NCBI GenBank assembly: GCA_002025645.1
Contig: CP018783.1
Coordinates: 1,612,001 to 1,676,000 of the forward strand
Origin: Curtobacterium pusillum
GTDB lineage: Bacteria > Actinomycetota > Actinomycetes > Actinomycetales > Microbacteriaceae
Direction of reading: 5' to 3'
Length of the DNA stretch: 64,000 nucleotides
Made by a program: the position numbers and the translations under genes. Of the stretch, positions 50,626 through 58,175 are shown piece by piece (the first letter of the stretch is position 1; the number at the start of each line of letters is the position of its first letter). Under the pieces are notes generated by a model. That model saw only the letters and a program-made list of their open reading frames with translations. It had not been told where the DNA came from and did not search any database.

Positions 50626-50979
50626 GTGTCTGAACACCTCATCGAGTACGTCGCCCGTGACCGAACGGGCATCACCGCCGTCGTGACGACCACCAGCGTC
50701 ATCGACGTCGACACCGTGATCAAGAACATCCACGCCGGGCACGCCGGGTACTACGTCGCGGCCGACTCGTGGAAGCGCACGCCGGTCCGGAGCATGTCGT
50801 TCCTCGGCGGCGCGTACCTGTTCGCGAACTGGGACGGCTCGAAGCGGAACATGCTGCACGACCTCGCGTTCCGCGCGCCGACCCGGTCGATCGAGACGAA
50901 GCCCGTGGCACGGCCGCGGCCCGGGCTGCCCCGGCTCCTCGCCGCGCTGTTCAGCCGCCGGCGGAGCCCGCGGCACTGA
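50626..50979 (+). CDS. DUF3892-like small protein
   Basis: A 117-residue protein, VSEHLIEYVARDRTGITAVV then YYVAADSWKRTPVRSMSFLG and AYLFANWDGSKRNMLHDLAF, resembling the DUF3892 pattern (short beta-rich domain with a late YLxTxxDxxxxNNLxxLP-like motif). A basic Pro/Arg-rich tail follows. The start is GTG 50626; GTG 50575 in the same frame is an alternative and no clear ribosome site decides. Function unknown. Confidence 0.6.
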   Translation: MSEHLIEYVARDRTGITAVVTTTSVIDVDTVIKNIHAGHAGYYVAADSWKRTPVRSMSFLGGAYLFANWDGSKRNMLHDLAFRAPTRSIETKPVARPRPGLPRLLAALFSRRRSPRH

Positions 50980-51163
50980 TCCTCCGCGCGGGCGGGCAGG
51001 CGTCTCGTCCGGCCGCTGCGTCTGCTCGCGCCGAGGACAGGTGCGCGCGGTCCACCGTGCGCACTCGTCGCCACGACGCGCAGACCGCCGCCCGGACGAC
51101 GCAGATCGCCCGGCACCCCGCCGTCCGTGCCAGTCTTGGCGCAGTCCCGGAAGGAGCCGCGCC

Positions 51164-52495
51164 ATGGAGACCGTCGACGTCGTCGTGATCGGAGCCGGGG
51201 TCGCCGGGCTCACCGCCGCGAGACTGCTCGCCAGCGAGGGCCGTCGGGTCGTCGTGCTCGAAGCCCGGGATCGGGTCGGCGGTCGCGTCCACACCGACCG
51301 GACCGGCGGGCACGTCACCGACCTCGGCGCCTCGTGGATCCACGGCGTCGACGGCAGCGCGGTCGCCGAGGCCGTCGCGGCGTTCGGCATCCGCACCGTG
51401 GAGTTCACGGTCGGCGGCTACCAGGTGGACAGCCGCCCGATCGCGTACCACGGGGCCGACGGCCACCGGCTCGACGACGACGCCACCCGACGGTTCAGCG
51501 CTGACGTGCACACCGTCGACGCCACCCTGGCCGACGTCGTGGCCGGGTCGGGTCCGACCGAGAGCTACCGCGACGTGGTCGAGCGTGCCGTCGACCTGCA
51601 GGGCTGGGACGCCTCGCGGGCTGAACGCGTCCGGGAGCACCTCGAACACCGGAGCGAGGAGCAGTACGGGGTCTCGAGCGCCGAGCTCGCGGCGCACGGC
51701 CTCGACGACGACACCATCGACGGCGACGAGGTGGTCTTCCCGGACGGCTACGACGCGCTGCCCACGCACCTGGCGGCGGGACTCGACGTGCGACTCCGCC
51801 ACGTCGTCCACAGCCTCCGCCACGGCGACGACGGCGTCGAGGTCACGAGCGATCACGGGTCCTTCCACGCCGCTGCCGTCGTCGTCACGGTCCCGGTCGG
51901 AGTCCTGCAGTCCGACGAGTTCGTGATCGAGCCACCGCTGCCCGAACGCCACCGGCGGGCTCTTGGACGGCTGCACATGAACGCGTTCGAGAAGGTCGTC
52001 CTGCGGTTCCCGGAACGGTTCTGGGACGAGGACGTCTACGCGATCCGGCAGCTCGGTCCCGAGGGTCGGTGGTGGCACTCCTGGTACGACCTGACCCGGC
52101 TCGACGGAGTGCCGACGCTGCTCACCTTCGCGGCGGGGCCGGCCGCCCGGGCGATTCGGGGCTGGAACGACGAGCCGGTCGCCGCCTCCGTGCTCGAGCA
52201 GCTGCGCCGGCTCTACGGCGACCACGTTCCCGCCCCCACCTCGGTGCAGGTGACGGCGTGGCAGGACGACCCGTTCGCGTGGGGGTCGTACGCGCACATG
52301 CTCCCGGGGTCGACCACCGACGACCACGACGACCTCGCGGTCCCGATCGGCGGCCGGCTGCACCTGGCCGGTGAGGCCACCTGGACCGACGACCCGGCGA
52401 CGGTCGCGGGCGCGCTGTACTCCGGACACCGCGCGGCGGAACGGGTGCTCGGGCGGGACGTGCCGATCGCTCGGCTCTGGTCCGCGGCGGACTGA
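51164..52495 (+). CDS. FAD-dependent amine/polyamine oxidase-like protein
   Basis: A 443-residue flavoprotein. The FAD site is VVVIGAGVAGLTAARLLASE and EARDRVGGRVHTD; GASWIHGVDGS, VVVTVPVGVLQS and HLAGEATWTDDPATVAGALY are typical of polyamine/monoamine oxidases. It oxidises an amine with O2 and gives H2O2; substrate not known. AAGGAG precedes ATG 51164. No membrane or secretion signal. It is followed 37 bases later by a small membrane protein. Confidence 0.9.
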   Translation: METVDVVVIGAGVAGLTAARLLASEGRRVVVLEARDRVGGRVHTDRTGGHVTDLGASWIHGVDGSAVAEAVAAFGIRTVEFTVGGYQVDSRPIAYHGADGHRLDDDATRRFSADVHTVDATLADVVAGSGPTESYRDVVERAVDLQGWDASRAERVREHLEHRSEEQYGVSSAELAAHGLDDDTIDGDEVVFPDGYDALPTHLAAGLDVRLRHVVHSLRHGDDGVEVTSDHGSFHAAAVVVTVPVGVLQSDEFVIEPPLPERHRRALGRLHMNAFEKVVLRFPERFWDEDVYAIRQLGPEGRWWHSWYDLTRLDGVPTLLTFAAGPAARAIRGWNDEPVAASVLEQLRRLYGDHVPAPTSVQVTAWQDDPFAWGSYAHMLPGSTTDDHDDLAVPIGGRLHLAGEATWTDDPATVAGALYSGHRAAERVLGRDVPIARLWSAAD

Positions 52496-52532
52496 TCCGG
52501 ACGACTGCTGCCATTCCGGGCAGGATGAGCCG

Positions 52533-53183
52533 GTGGAGTACGCGGGGGACCGGTGGGTGCAGCGGCTGCGGGACGGAGTCGTCCCGCGGCCGTGGCCCGT
52601 CCTCCTCGGCGCCGTCCTGCTGTCCGTCGGGGCCGCCGTCGCCATCGTGGCCGAGTTCTCCGGACCGGCGTTCTTCGAGCACGTCGCCGGGTCGAAGGCG
52701 CGGTTCGGGGCCGTCGTGTTCCCCGCGTTCCTCGTCGTGCTTGGCGTGGCGATCGTCATCGGTACGTGGTGGAGCGGCCGACGGGACCGCCGGACGCTCC
52801 GCCGGATCCGAGCCGGAGGCTCGGAACCCGCGTTCTTCCTCCCGGTGACGACGCGCAACATCCGGGTCACCGACGAGTTCCCTCGCCCCCGTCCGGAGAT
52901 CTGGACCGTCGACGCCGTCGGTCTGCACGGCTGGGTGCCGCAGGCGGACCGACCGGTCTTCGCGCTCCCTTGGTCCGAGATCCGCACGATCGACCTCGCG
53001 ACGAAGGACGTCCGCGGGGTGCGGACGGACTACGCGCTCTGGTTCGACACGACGGACGGCGGCCATCGCGTCCTCACGCCGCGCACGACGCTCGGGCGGC
53101 CGTTCAAGGCCGGACAGACGGGACTCGACGTCCTGATGCGGGTCCTGCGGTCGTTGCGTCGCGAACTGGACCGAACCACCTGA
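52533..53183 (+). CDS. Two-helix membrane protein, PH-like C-terminal domain
   Basis: A 216-residue protein. Two helices at ~20-45 (PWPVLLGAVLLSVGAAVAIV) and ~55-78 (FGAVVFPAFLVVLGVAIVIG) precede a soluble ~130-residue domain (TVDAVGLHGWVPQADRPVFA; LPWSEIRTIDLATKDVRGVR) that looks PH-like, with an alternating beta-strand/turn pattern. GTG 52533 lies 6 bases after CAGGAT (52521-52526). Function unknown. Confidence 0.65.
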   Translation: MEYAGDRWVQRLRDGVVPRPWPVLLGAVLLSVGAAVAIVAEFSGPAFFEHVAGSKARFGAVVFPAFLVVLGVAIVIGTWWSGRRDRRTLRRIRAGGSEPAFFLPVTTRNIRVTDEFPRPRPEIWTVDAVGLHGWVPQADRPVFALPWSEIRTIDLATKDVRGVRTDYALWFDTTDGGHRVLTPRTTLGRPFKAGQTGLDVLMRVLRSLRRELDRTT

Positions 53184-53184
53184 C

Positions 53185-53227
53185 GGACGGGAGGCGCGGG
53201 TCGTGCCCGCACCGTGCCTCCAGTCCG
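53185..53227. terminator. Hairpin of the GGACGGGAGGC family
   Basis: GGACGGGAGGCGCGGG pairs imperfectly with CCCGCACCGTGCCTCCAGTCC. It lies between two convergent genes and ends 15 bases before the FabH-like stop. Confidence 0.65.
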
Positions 53228-53241
53228 ACGATCGGTACCGT

Positions 53242-54183
53242 CTACAGCCGCAACGCCAGCGCGTTCGCGGTGAGGCCCGCGGCCGTGCCGCACAGCAGCA
53301 CGGTGTCGCCCCGCGACAACCGTCCGTCGTCCAGGCAGCGCGCCAGCGTGTACGGCACCGACGAGGACACCATGTTCCCGTACTCGGCGACCGCGTCCAC
53401 GTACGCCCCCGACGGGATCCCGATCCGCCGCATCGCGATGCCGAGCGCACCGCTGGCCTGGTGCGGGACGACGAGGTCGACGTCCTCGAGTCCGAGTCCC
53501 GCCTTCGCGAAGAACCGGTCGAAGAACCCGGGCAGGACCTTCAGCATCCCCATCAGCGCGCGCCGCCCGTGCATGTCGAACCGGTAGTCGGCGGGGTCGC
53601 CGTCGGCGTAGTCCTGCGCCGGGTACCGGGACAGTCCGCCCCGCAGCTCCGTGTCGTGCGCGTGCTCGGGCCAGGTCTGCTGCAGGCTCGCGAGCACGCC
53701 CTGCCCGTCGTCGCCCCGCGTGAGGACGACCGCAGCGGCAGCGTCCGAGAAGAGCTCGAACGACTCCCGCTGCTCGGGGTCGAGGAACCGTGTGCCGACG
53801 TCCCCGGACACGATCAGGATGCGCTCGTACTCGCCGTCGGCCAGGTACCGCGAGGCGACGTCGACCGCGGTGATGAAGCTCGTGCACGTGGAGTTCACGT
53901 CGAACGCGGCAGCACGGGCACCCGGCGCGACCCGCTCCATGACGAGCGCAGCGGTGCACGGGATCGGCTGGACGCCGGCGGCGCACGCGGCGATGACGCA
54001 GTCGACGTCGTCGGGGCTGATCCCCGCGTGCCGGATGGCCCGCTCGGCGGCCGTCGCGAGCATGTCGAGGTGCGAGACGTCGTCGGCGATCCGGTGCCGG
54101 GTGACGGCGCCCGACCTCGACGGGAACGTGACCGTCGTCTCGGGCAGGTACGTGCCCCATCCGCTGATCCGACAGCTCCTCAT
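53242..54183 (-). CDS. FabH/OleA-family 3-oxoacyl synthase-like protein (second thiolase-family gene)
   Basis: A 313-residue KAS III-type protein with Cys100 (FDVNSTCTSFITAV), His241 (VVPHQASGALGIAM) and Asn270 (AEYGNMVSSSVPYT), a full Cys-His-Asn triad. At the site aligned with OleA Glu118 it has Ile (GVQPIPCTAAL), so the OleA-type base is absent. It may use an acyl-CoA or acyl-ACP with a malonyl or other partner, or act as an acyltransferase. Its ATG overlaps the MBL gene stop. Last gene of SDR-MBL-synthase. Not assignable to a known product. Confidence 0.85.
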   Translation of the reverse strand: MRSCRISGWGTYLPETTVTFPSRSGAVTRHRIADDVSHLDMLATAAERAIRHAGISPDDVDCVIAACAAGVQPIPCTAALVMERVAPGARAAAFDVNSTCTSFITAVDVASRYLADGEYERILIVSGDVGTRFLDPEQRESFELFSDAAAAVVLTRGDDGQGVLASLQQTWPEHAHDTELRGGLSRYPAQDYADGDPADYRFDMHGRRALMGMLKVLPGFFDRFFAKAGLGLEDVDLVVPHQASGALGIAMRRIGIPSGAYVDAVAEYGNMVSSSVPYTLARCLDDGRLSRGDTVLLCGTAAGLTANALALRL

Positions 54184-54986
54184 GACGGTCCCCCTTCGTC
54201 GGTGCGCTGGTCCCGCAGCAGGTCGGTGTCCACCGGGTGGTGGTCGTGGCTGAACAGCAGGCGGACCCCGGTCCGTTCGGCGTCGAGCAGGAGCCGTGCG
54301 GTCTCGGCCTGCGCCGCTGCGTCGTGCGCGACGGCGCGCGGGACCGGGCGGATCCGTGCCTCGTGTCCGAGCAGGTCGCGTCCCCAGGCGGCGTCGCCGG
54401 CCAGCAGGACGCGGCCGTCGACCAGCGCGCCGACGTGGCCGTCGGCGTGGCCGGGCAGGTCCACGAGTCGGTAGGTGCCGTCGCCGAACAGGTCGGCGGT
54501 CCGGAGCCCCGTGGTCGCGTCGATCCGGAACGCGCGGTCGGGCACGGCCTGGAGGCGCGGCTCCAGTCCGGCAGGCAGCAGCCCCTTCAGGACACCAGCA
54601 CGCAGCGTCGGATCCGCCATGGTCCGTCGCATCGGCTCGGTCACGACGACGGTGGCGTGCGGGAACGCCGCGAGGCCGCCGATGTGGTCGGGGTGCAGGT
54701 GGGACAGGACGACGTGCGTGACGGTCGCCGCTCCCGCTCCGAGCTGTTCGCCGATGCTCGCGCCCGGAGGGACCGTCGGCGGCAGCAGTCGTCGGTAGGC
54801 CCACCCGGCGGGTCCGGTGCGCCAGGGCAGCGGGGCGTAGCCGGTGTCGAACAGGACTCGGCGGTCGCCGTCCTCGTACAGGAAGGCGTTCGCGGGGAAG
54901 ACCCGCCGTTCGCGAGGGGCACCGCGGATGAGCTGGTGCACGCCGTGGACGGTCGTGCCGCAGGCGAGGGCGCGGAGGCTAGGCAC
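54180..54986 (-). CDS. Metallo-beta-lactamase-fold hydrolase
   Basis: A 268-residue MBL-fold protein. The metal motif is LSHLHPDHIGG (HxHxDH); further ligands are in LPGHADGH, LAGDAAWG and FSHDHH. This set matches AHL-lactonase/thioesterase-type hydrolases. GTG 54986 was chosen because it sits 8 bases inside the SDR stop; the frame runs upstream without domain. It is sandwiched between an SDR and a FabH-like gene, which suggests it hydrolyses a thioester or lactone intermediate or product. Confidence 0.85.
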   Translation of the reverse strand: MPSLRALACGTTVHGVHQLIRGAPRERRVFPANAFLYEDGDRRVLFDTGYAPLPWRTGPAGWAYRRLLPPTVPPGASIGEQLGAGAATVTHVVLSHLHPDHIGGLAAFPHATVVVTEPMRRTMADPTLRAGVLKGLLPAGLEPRLQAVPDRAFRIDATTGLRTADLFGDGTYRLVDLPGHADGHVGALVDGRVLLAGDAAWGRDLLGHEARIRPVPRAVAHDAAAQAETARLLLDAERTGVRLLFSHDHHPVDTDLLRDQRTDEGGPS

Positions 54987-55995
54987 GGTCGGCTCCGGTC
55001 GCGTAGCTCGCCAGGCTCGCGTCGAGGGTGACCGTCGGCTCGTACCCGAGCACCTCGCGCGCCCGGGTGATGTCGAGGGTCTGCGAGTGCGTGATCGTCG
55101 ACACGGTGTACCGCGTGACCGGTGGTTCGGGGCGGCCGGGGAGTACCCCGCAGACAGCCTCGAGCAAGCCCGCGACGCCGTAGACGACACGTGCGGGCAG
55201 CCGCCGGTGCCGGAGTGGCAGCCCGAGTCCCGTGAGGAGCTGGTCGAGCAGTTCGACGAACGGCCGCGGGTCACCGTTCGTGATGTTGAACGCGTGTCCG
55301 GCCGCCTCGGGCACCTCGGCCGCGAGCCGGACGGCGAGCGCCACGTTCTCGACGGCGGTCAGGTCGACGAGGCCCCGGCCGCCGTGCATGAGCGGGACGC
55401 CGACACGCTCGTGCACGCGGAGCAGGCGCGGGACGAGCGCGGGATCGCCCGGTCCGATGATGCCGCGCGGACGCAGGACGACGACCTCGGGGCGGTCGCC
55501 GCGGTCCCTGCGGTCGTCGCGGTCGCTGCGGTCACCGCGGTCGCTGCGGGCGCTTGCGGCGCGGAGCAGCGCCTCGGCGTGCAGTTTCGAGCGGATGTAG
55601 TGGTTCATGGGGCGGCTCGGGTCGACCTTGTGCTCCCGGATCGCCAGGCGGTCGCGCGGTGCGGCGTAGATGCCTGGCGACGACACGTGCACGAACCGCC
55701 GGGCACCGACCCGTCGGGCGTACTCGTACGCCCGCGCCGTCCCGGTGACGTTCGCGTGCTCGAACTCCGACCACCGTCCCCACGGCGAGGACAGCGCAGC
55801 GCAGTGCACGACGACGTCCACCGGGAGGTCGAACCGTGCCAGGTCGTCGAGGTCACCGACGAAGGTCGCACCCTCCGGCAGCGCAGCGGCACGCCGGCCA
55901 GCAGCCGTCACCGCGTAGCCGTGCGCCCGCAGGTCCCGGACGACGTGGCCGCCGAGGAACCCGCTGGCACCCGTGACGAGCGCACTCTCCCCCAT
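54979..55995 (-). CDS. NAD-dependent epimerase/OleD-like SDR
   Basis: A 338-residue extended SDR. Cofactor site SALVTGASGFLGGHVVRDLR, catalytic region HVSSPGIYA and HYIRSKLHAEALL, then RPRGIIGPGDPALVPRLLRV. It resembles OleD and 3-beta-HSD enzymes and is paralogous to the oleD at 30678. Residues ~147-167 contain a 9-bp-repeat-encoded Arg/Asp/Ser/Gly stretch (SDRGDRSDRDDRRDRGDR) in a surface loop. ATG 55995 is 7 bases after minus-strand TAGTAT (56008-56003). First gene of SDR-MBL-synthase. Confidence 0.87.
   Translation of the reverse strand: MGESALVTGASGFLGGHVVRDLRAHGYAVTAAGRRAAALPEGATFVGDLDDLARFDLPVDVVVHCAALSSPWGRWSEFEHANVTGTARAYEYARRVGARRFVHVSSPGIYAAPRDRLAIREHKVDPSRPMNHYIRSKLHAEALLRAASARSDRGDRSDRDDRRDRGDRPEVVVLRPRGIIGPGDPALVPRLLRVHERVGVPLMHGGRGLVDLTAVENVALAVRLAAEVPEAAGHAFNITNGDPRPFVELLDQLLTGLGLPLRHRRLPARVVYGVAGLLEAVCGVLPGRPEPPVTRYTVSTITHSQTLDITRAREVLGYEPTVTLDASLASYATGADRA
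55492..55554. repeat. 9-bp tandem repeat inside the SDR gene
   Basis: Seven in-frame 9-base units of the form GCGGTCGNN (GCGGTCGCC, GCGGTCCCT, GCGGTCGTC, GCGGTCGCT, GCGGTCACC, GCGGTCGCT, GCGGGCGCT). Each codes for three residues of a charged loop, so copy changes would keep the frame. Confidence 0.8.
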
Positions 55996-56002
55996 CCCAC
56001 CG

Positions 56003-56059
56003 ATACTAGGTGCCACCCGCGGTGCCGTCGTTCGGCACCGCCGGCTCCTCCCCTAGGCT
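56003..56059. promoter_or_regulatory. Divergent -10 elements for the SDR and glycosyltransferase genes
   Basis: Minus strand TAGTAT (56008-56003) lies 7 bases before the SDR ATG 55995; plus strand TAGGCT (56054-56059) lies 7 bases before the glycosyltransferase GTG 56067. Only ~45 bases separate them, so the two units may be coregulated. Confidence 0.5.
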
Positions 56060-56066
56060 CACGCGT

Positions 56067-57266
56067 GTGCGGATCGCCCTCGTCACCGACTACTACCTGC
56101 CGACGCTCGGCGGGGTGCAGACGGCTGTCCGGGCCCTGGCCGAGAGCCTGCGAGCGGACGGACACGAGGCGATCGTCTTCTGCCCGCTGACCGGTCCGTC
56201 CGACGATCCCGGCGTCGTCGGGCTCCCGGTCTCGAGCGTGTTCCGGCCGGACGGGTACCCGTTCGCGTGGTCGCCGCGACGTCTGCGCGAGGTGCTCCGT
56301 CGTGAGTTCGCCGCGCGCCGCATCGACGTCGTGCACACCCACTCGGAGATGTTCGCCGCGCTCGGGGCGATCCGCGCCGCGCACGCCCTGGGCATCCCGG
56401 TCGTGCACACGATGCACGGTCGGATCGACGTCTACACGCGCAACGTCCTGCCACTCCCCGCCGTCACGACGGTCCTGCTCGCAGCGCTGCACGGTCGGCA
56501 GGTCAGCGCCGCCGGGATCCGGGTCGCCGGTGACACGCCCTACACGGCCACCAGGACCGCTCGCCGGATGTGGCGGGTGATGCTCGCGCAGTCCCGCGCG
56601 AGCGACCACGTCCTCGTGCCCTCGCAGCACTTCGCGGCGAAGCTCGTCGCGCAGGGTGTCCGGACGCCCGTCACGGTGCTCACCAACGGCATCGAGCCGT
56701 CCGTGCTGGACAGCGTCGGCGATCCACCCGTCCGCGCCCTCCGGTCCGACGAACCGCTGCGCATCGTGTGGGTCGGGCGGCTCTCCCCCGAGAAGCGACC
56801 CGACGTCCTGGTCCGTGCCGCGCACGCGTTCCCCGACGGTGTCCACGTGGACGTCTACGGCGACGGGGTCGCGCGTGCGGCGATCGCCCGCGCCGCCGCA
56901 GGGGCATCCGTCACGCTGCACGGCTCGGCCCCGCACCACGAGGTCCTCGCCGCCATGCGCTCGGCCCACCTGCTCGTCTCGAGCTCGTTCGACTTCGACA
57001 ACCAGCCCATGGTGATGCTCGAGGCGATCGCCACCGGACTCCCCGTGCTGTACTGCGACCCCGACCTCGCCGAGGTGGTGCCGGACGGCGGCGGCTTCTG
57101 CACGGCGACGCCCGACGCGGACGGCATCGCGACCGAGGTCCGACGACTGCGGGACGATCCGGACGCGATCACCCGGGCGTCCGAGGTGATGGTCGCCGCA
57201 CGGTCGCGGATCGAACAGCGCACCGACGCGGTCGTCGAGGTGTACCGATCCGTCGTGGCCCGCTGA
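56067..57266 (+). CDS. Family 4 glycosyltransferase
   Basis: A 399-residue GT-B enzyme. N-terminal RIALVTDYYLPTLGGVQTAV and VVHTHSEMFAALGAIRAAHA; C-terminal IVWVGRLSPEKRPDVLVRAA, DVYGDGVARAAI, SSSFDFDNQPMVMLEAIATG and GLPVLYCDPDL. Such enzymes are usually retaining alpha-mannosyl or glucosyl transferases acting on lipids or polysaccharides. GTG 56067 lies 7 bases after TAGGCT (56054-56059). It is divergent from the SDR-MBL-synthase unit. Confidence 0.92.
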   Translation: MRIALVTDYYLPTLGGVQTAVRALAESLRADGHEAIVFCPLTGPSDDPGVVGLPVSSVFRPDGYPFAWSPRRLREVLRREFAARRIDVVHTHSEMFAALGAIRAAHALGIPVVHTMHGRIDVYTRNVLPLPAVTTVLLAALHGRQVSAAGIRVAGDTPYTATRTARRMWRVMLAQSRASDHVLVPSQHFAAKLVAQGVRTPVTVLTNGIEPSVLDSVGDPPVRALRSDEPLRIVWVGRLSPEKRPDVLVRAAHAFPDGVHVDVYGDGVARAAIARAAAGASVTLHGSAPHHEVLAAMRSAHLLVSSSFDFDNQPMVMLEAIATGLPVLYCDPDLAEVVPDGGGFCTATPDADGIATEVRRLRDDPDAITRASEVMVAARSRIEQRTDAVVEVYRSVVAR

Positions 57267-57316
57267 TCACGTCCCTCGTGCCAGGATGTCCTGGCAAGCA
57301 CAACGAGGGGGACGAC

Positions 57317-57586
57317 ATGCTCGCAACGGACGTGGCCGCCAAGCGGTTCCAGCCGACGAAGTTCCGAGAGGGCTACGACCAAGGGGAGGTCGACGACTTC
57401 CTCGATCGGGTCCAGGCGGTCTTGGCTGGGTACGAGCAGGGTCGGCCGGTCGACACGCTCACCCCGGAGGACGTCGTCAACACCCGGTTCCGCCCCACCC
57501 GTTGGCGTGACGGGTACGACCAGGACCAGGTCGACGACTTCCTCGACGAGATCGTCGTCGCGCTGCGCCAGCACGCCACTCGCTGA
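57317..57586 (+). CDS. Mini-DivIVA protein with two DivIVA N-terminal motifs
   Basis: An 89-residue protein with two near-identical motifs: RFQPTKFREGYDQGEVDDFL (about 10-30) and RFRPTRWRDGYDQDQVDDFL (about 57-77). Each is the DivIVA/Wag31 membrane-binding N-terminal element (F-x-x-x-x-x-x-GYD-x-x-V-D-x-F). Ordinary DivIVA has one and a long coiled coil; here there is no coiled coil. Ribosome site GAGGGGGAC precedes ATG 57317. It may bind curved membrane or Wag31 itself. The lipoprotein gene starts 3 bases after its stop. Confidence 0.85.
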   Translation: MLATDVAAKRFQPTKFREGYDQGEVDDFLDRVQAVLAGYEQGRPVDTLTPEDVVNTRFRPTRWRDGYDQDQVDDFLDEIVVALRQHATR

Positions 57587-57588
57587 GC

Positions 57589-58101
57589 ATGCTCATGGGA
57601 GCGATGCAGCGCTGGCCCGTCGTCGTGACGGTGTTCGTCGCCGCGGTCGCGTTGACCGGCTGCGCATCTGCAGCACCCGGCGACGCGCAGCGGACCCAGG
57701 GCCGCTCGATGACCGCGGAATCGGCGAACACCGAACAGCTGGACCTGCTCGACGCGCTGATGGCAGCGGCCCCTGCGTCCTGGGGTCCGGCGACGGTCAA
57801 CCGTTTCCGGACCTGCAGCACCGCATCGGGCGAGGGCGGCGTCCAGATCACCCGTGCGATCCGCGGGAGCGGGATCTCGGACGAGCGTGCCGCTGCCCGC
57901 GCGTTCCGGGACGAGCTCACGGCGAACGGGTTCGACGCCGAGATCCGCCGCGGAACCGAAGTCGTCGGGACCGGACCCCTGAACCGCTTCGCCGCGTTCA
58001 ACGCGGACGACGGAGCGTCGATCATCCAGGCGTACAGCGCCTGCTACCGGTTCGACCTGGAATCGAGTACCCCGACCGTGCCCGCGACCGCTGGCGACTG
58101 A
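57589..58101 (+). CDS. Lipoprotein, paralogue of the one at 63268
   Basis: A 170-residue protein with a lipoprotein signal (VVVTVFVAAVALTGC). The mature domain has MTAESANTEQLDLLDALMAA, TVNRFRTCSTASGEGGVQIT, GSGISDERAAARAFRDEL and a late FNADDGASIIQAYSAC. Two conserved Cys in the domain (FRTC and YSAC) may form a disulphide. It is clearly homologous to the protein at 63268-63822. ATG 57589 is the first of three candidates (57595, 57604). I do not recognise a named family. Confidence 0.75.
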   Translation: MLMGAMQRWPVVVTVFVAAVALTGCASAAPGDAQRTQGRSMTAESANTEQLDLLDALMAAAPASWGPATVNRFRTCSTASGEGGVQITRAIRGSGISDERAAARAFRDELTANGFDAEIRRGTEVVGTGPLNRFAAFNADDGASIIQAYSACYRFDLESSTPTVPATAGD

Positions 58102-58175
58102 GTTCTCGACAGGATGTCCGGCACGGCTGCCAGATGCCTTGTCCTGACTCGAAGACCGTCCCGTAAGCCGATCCA

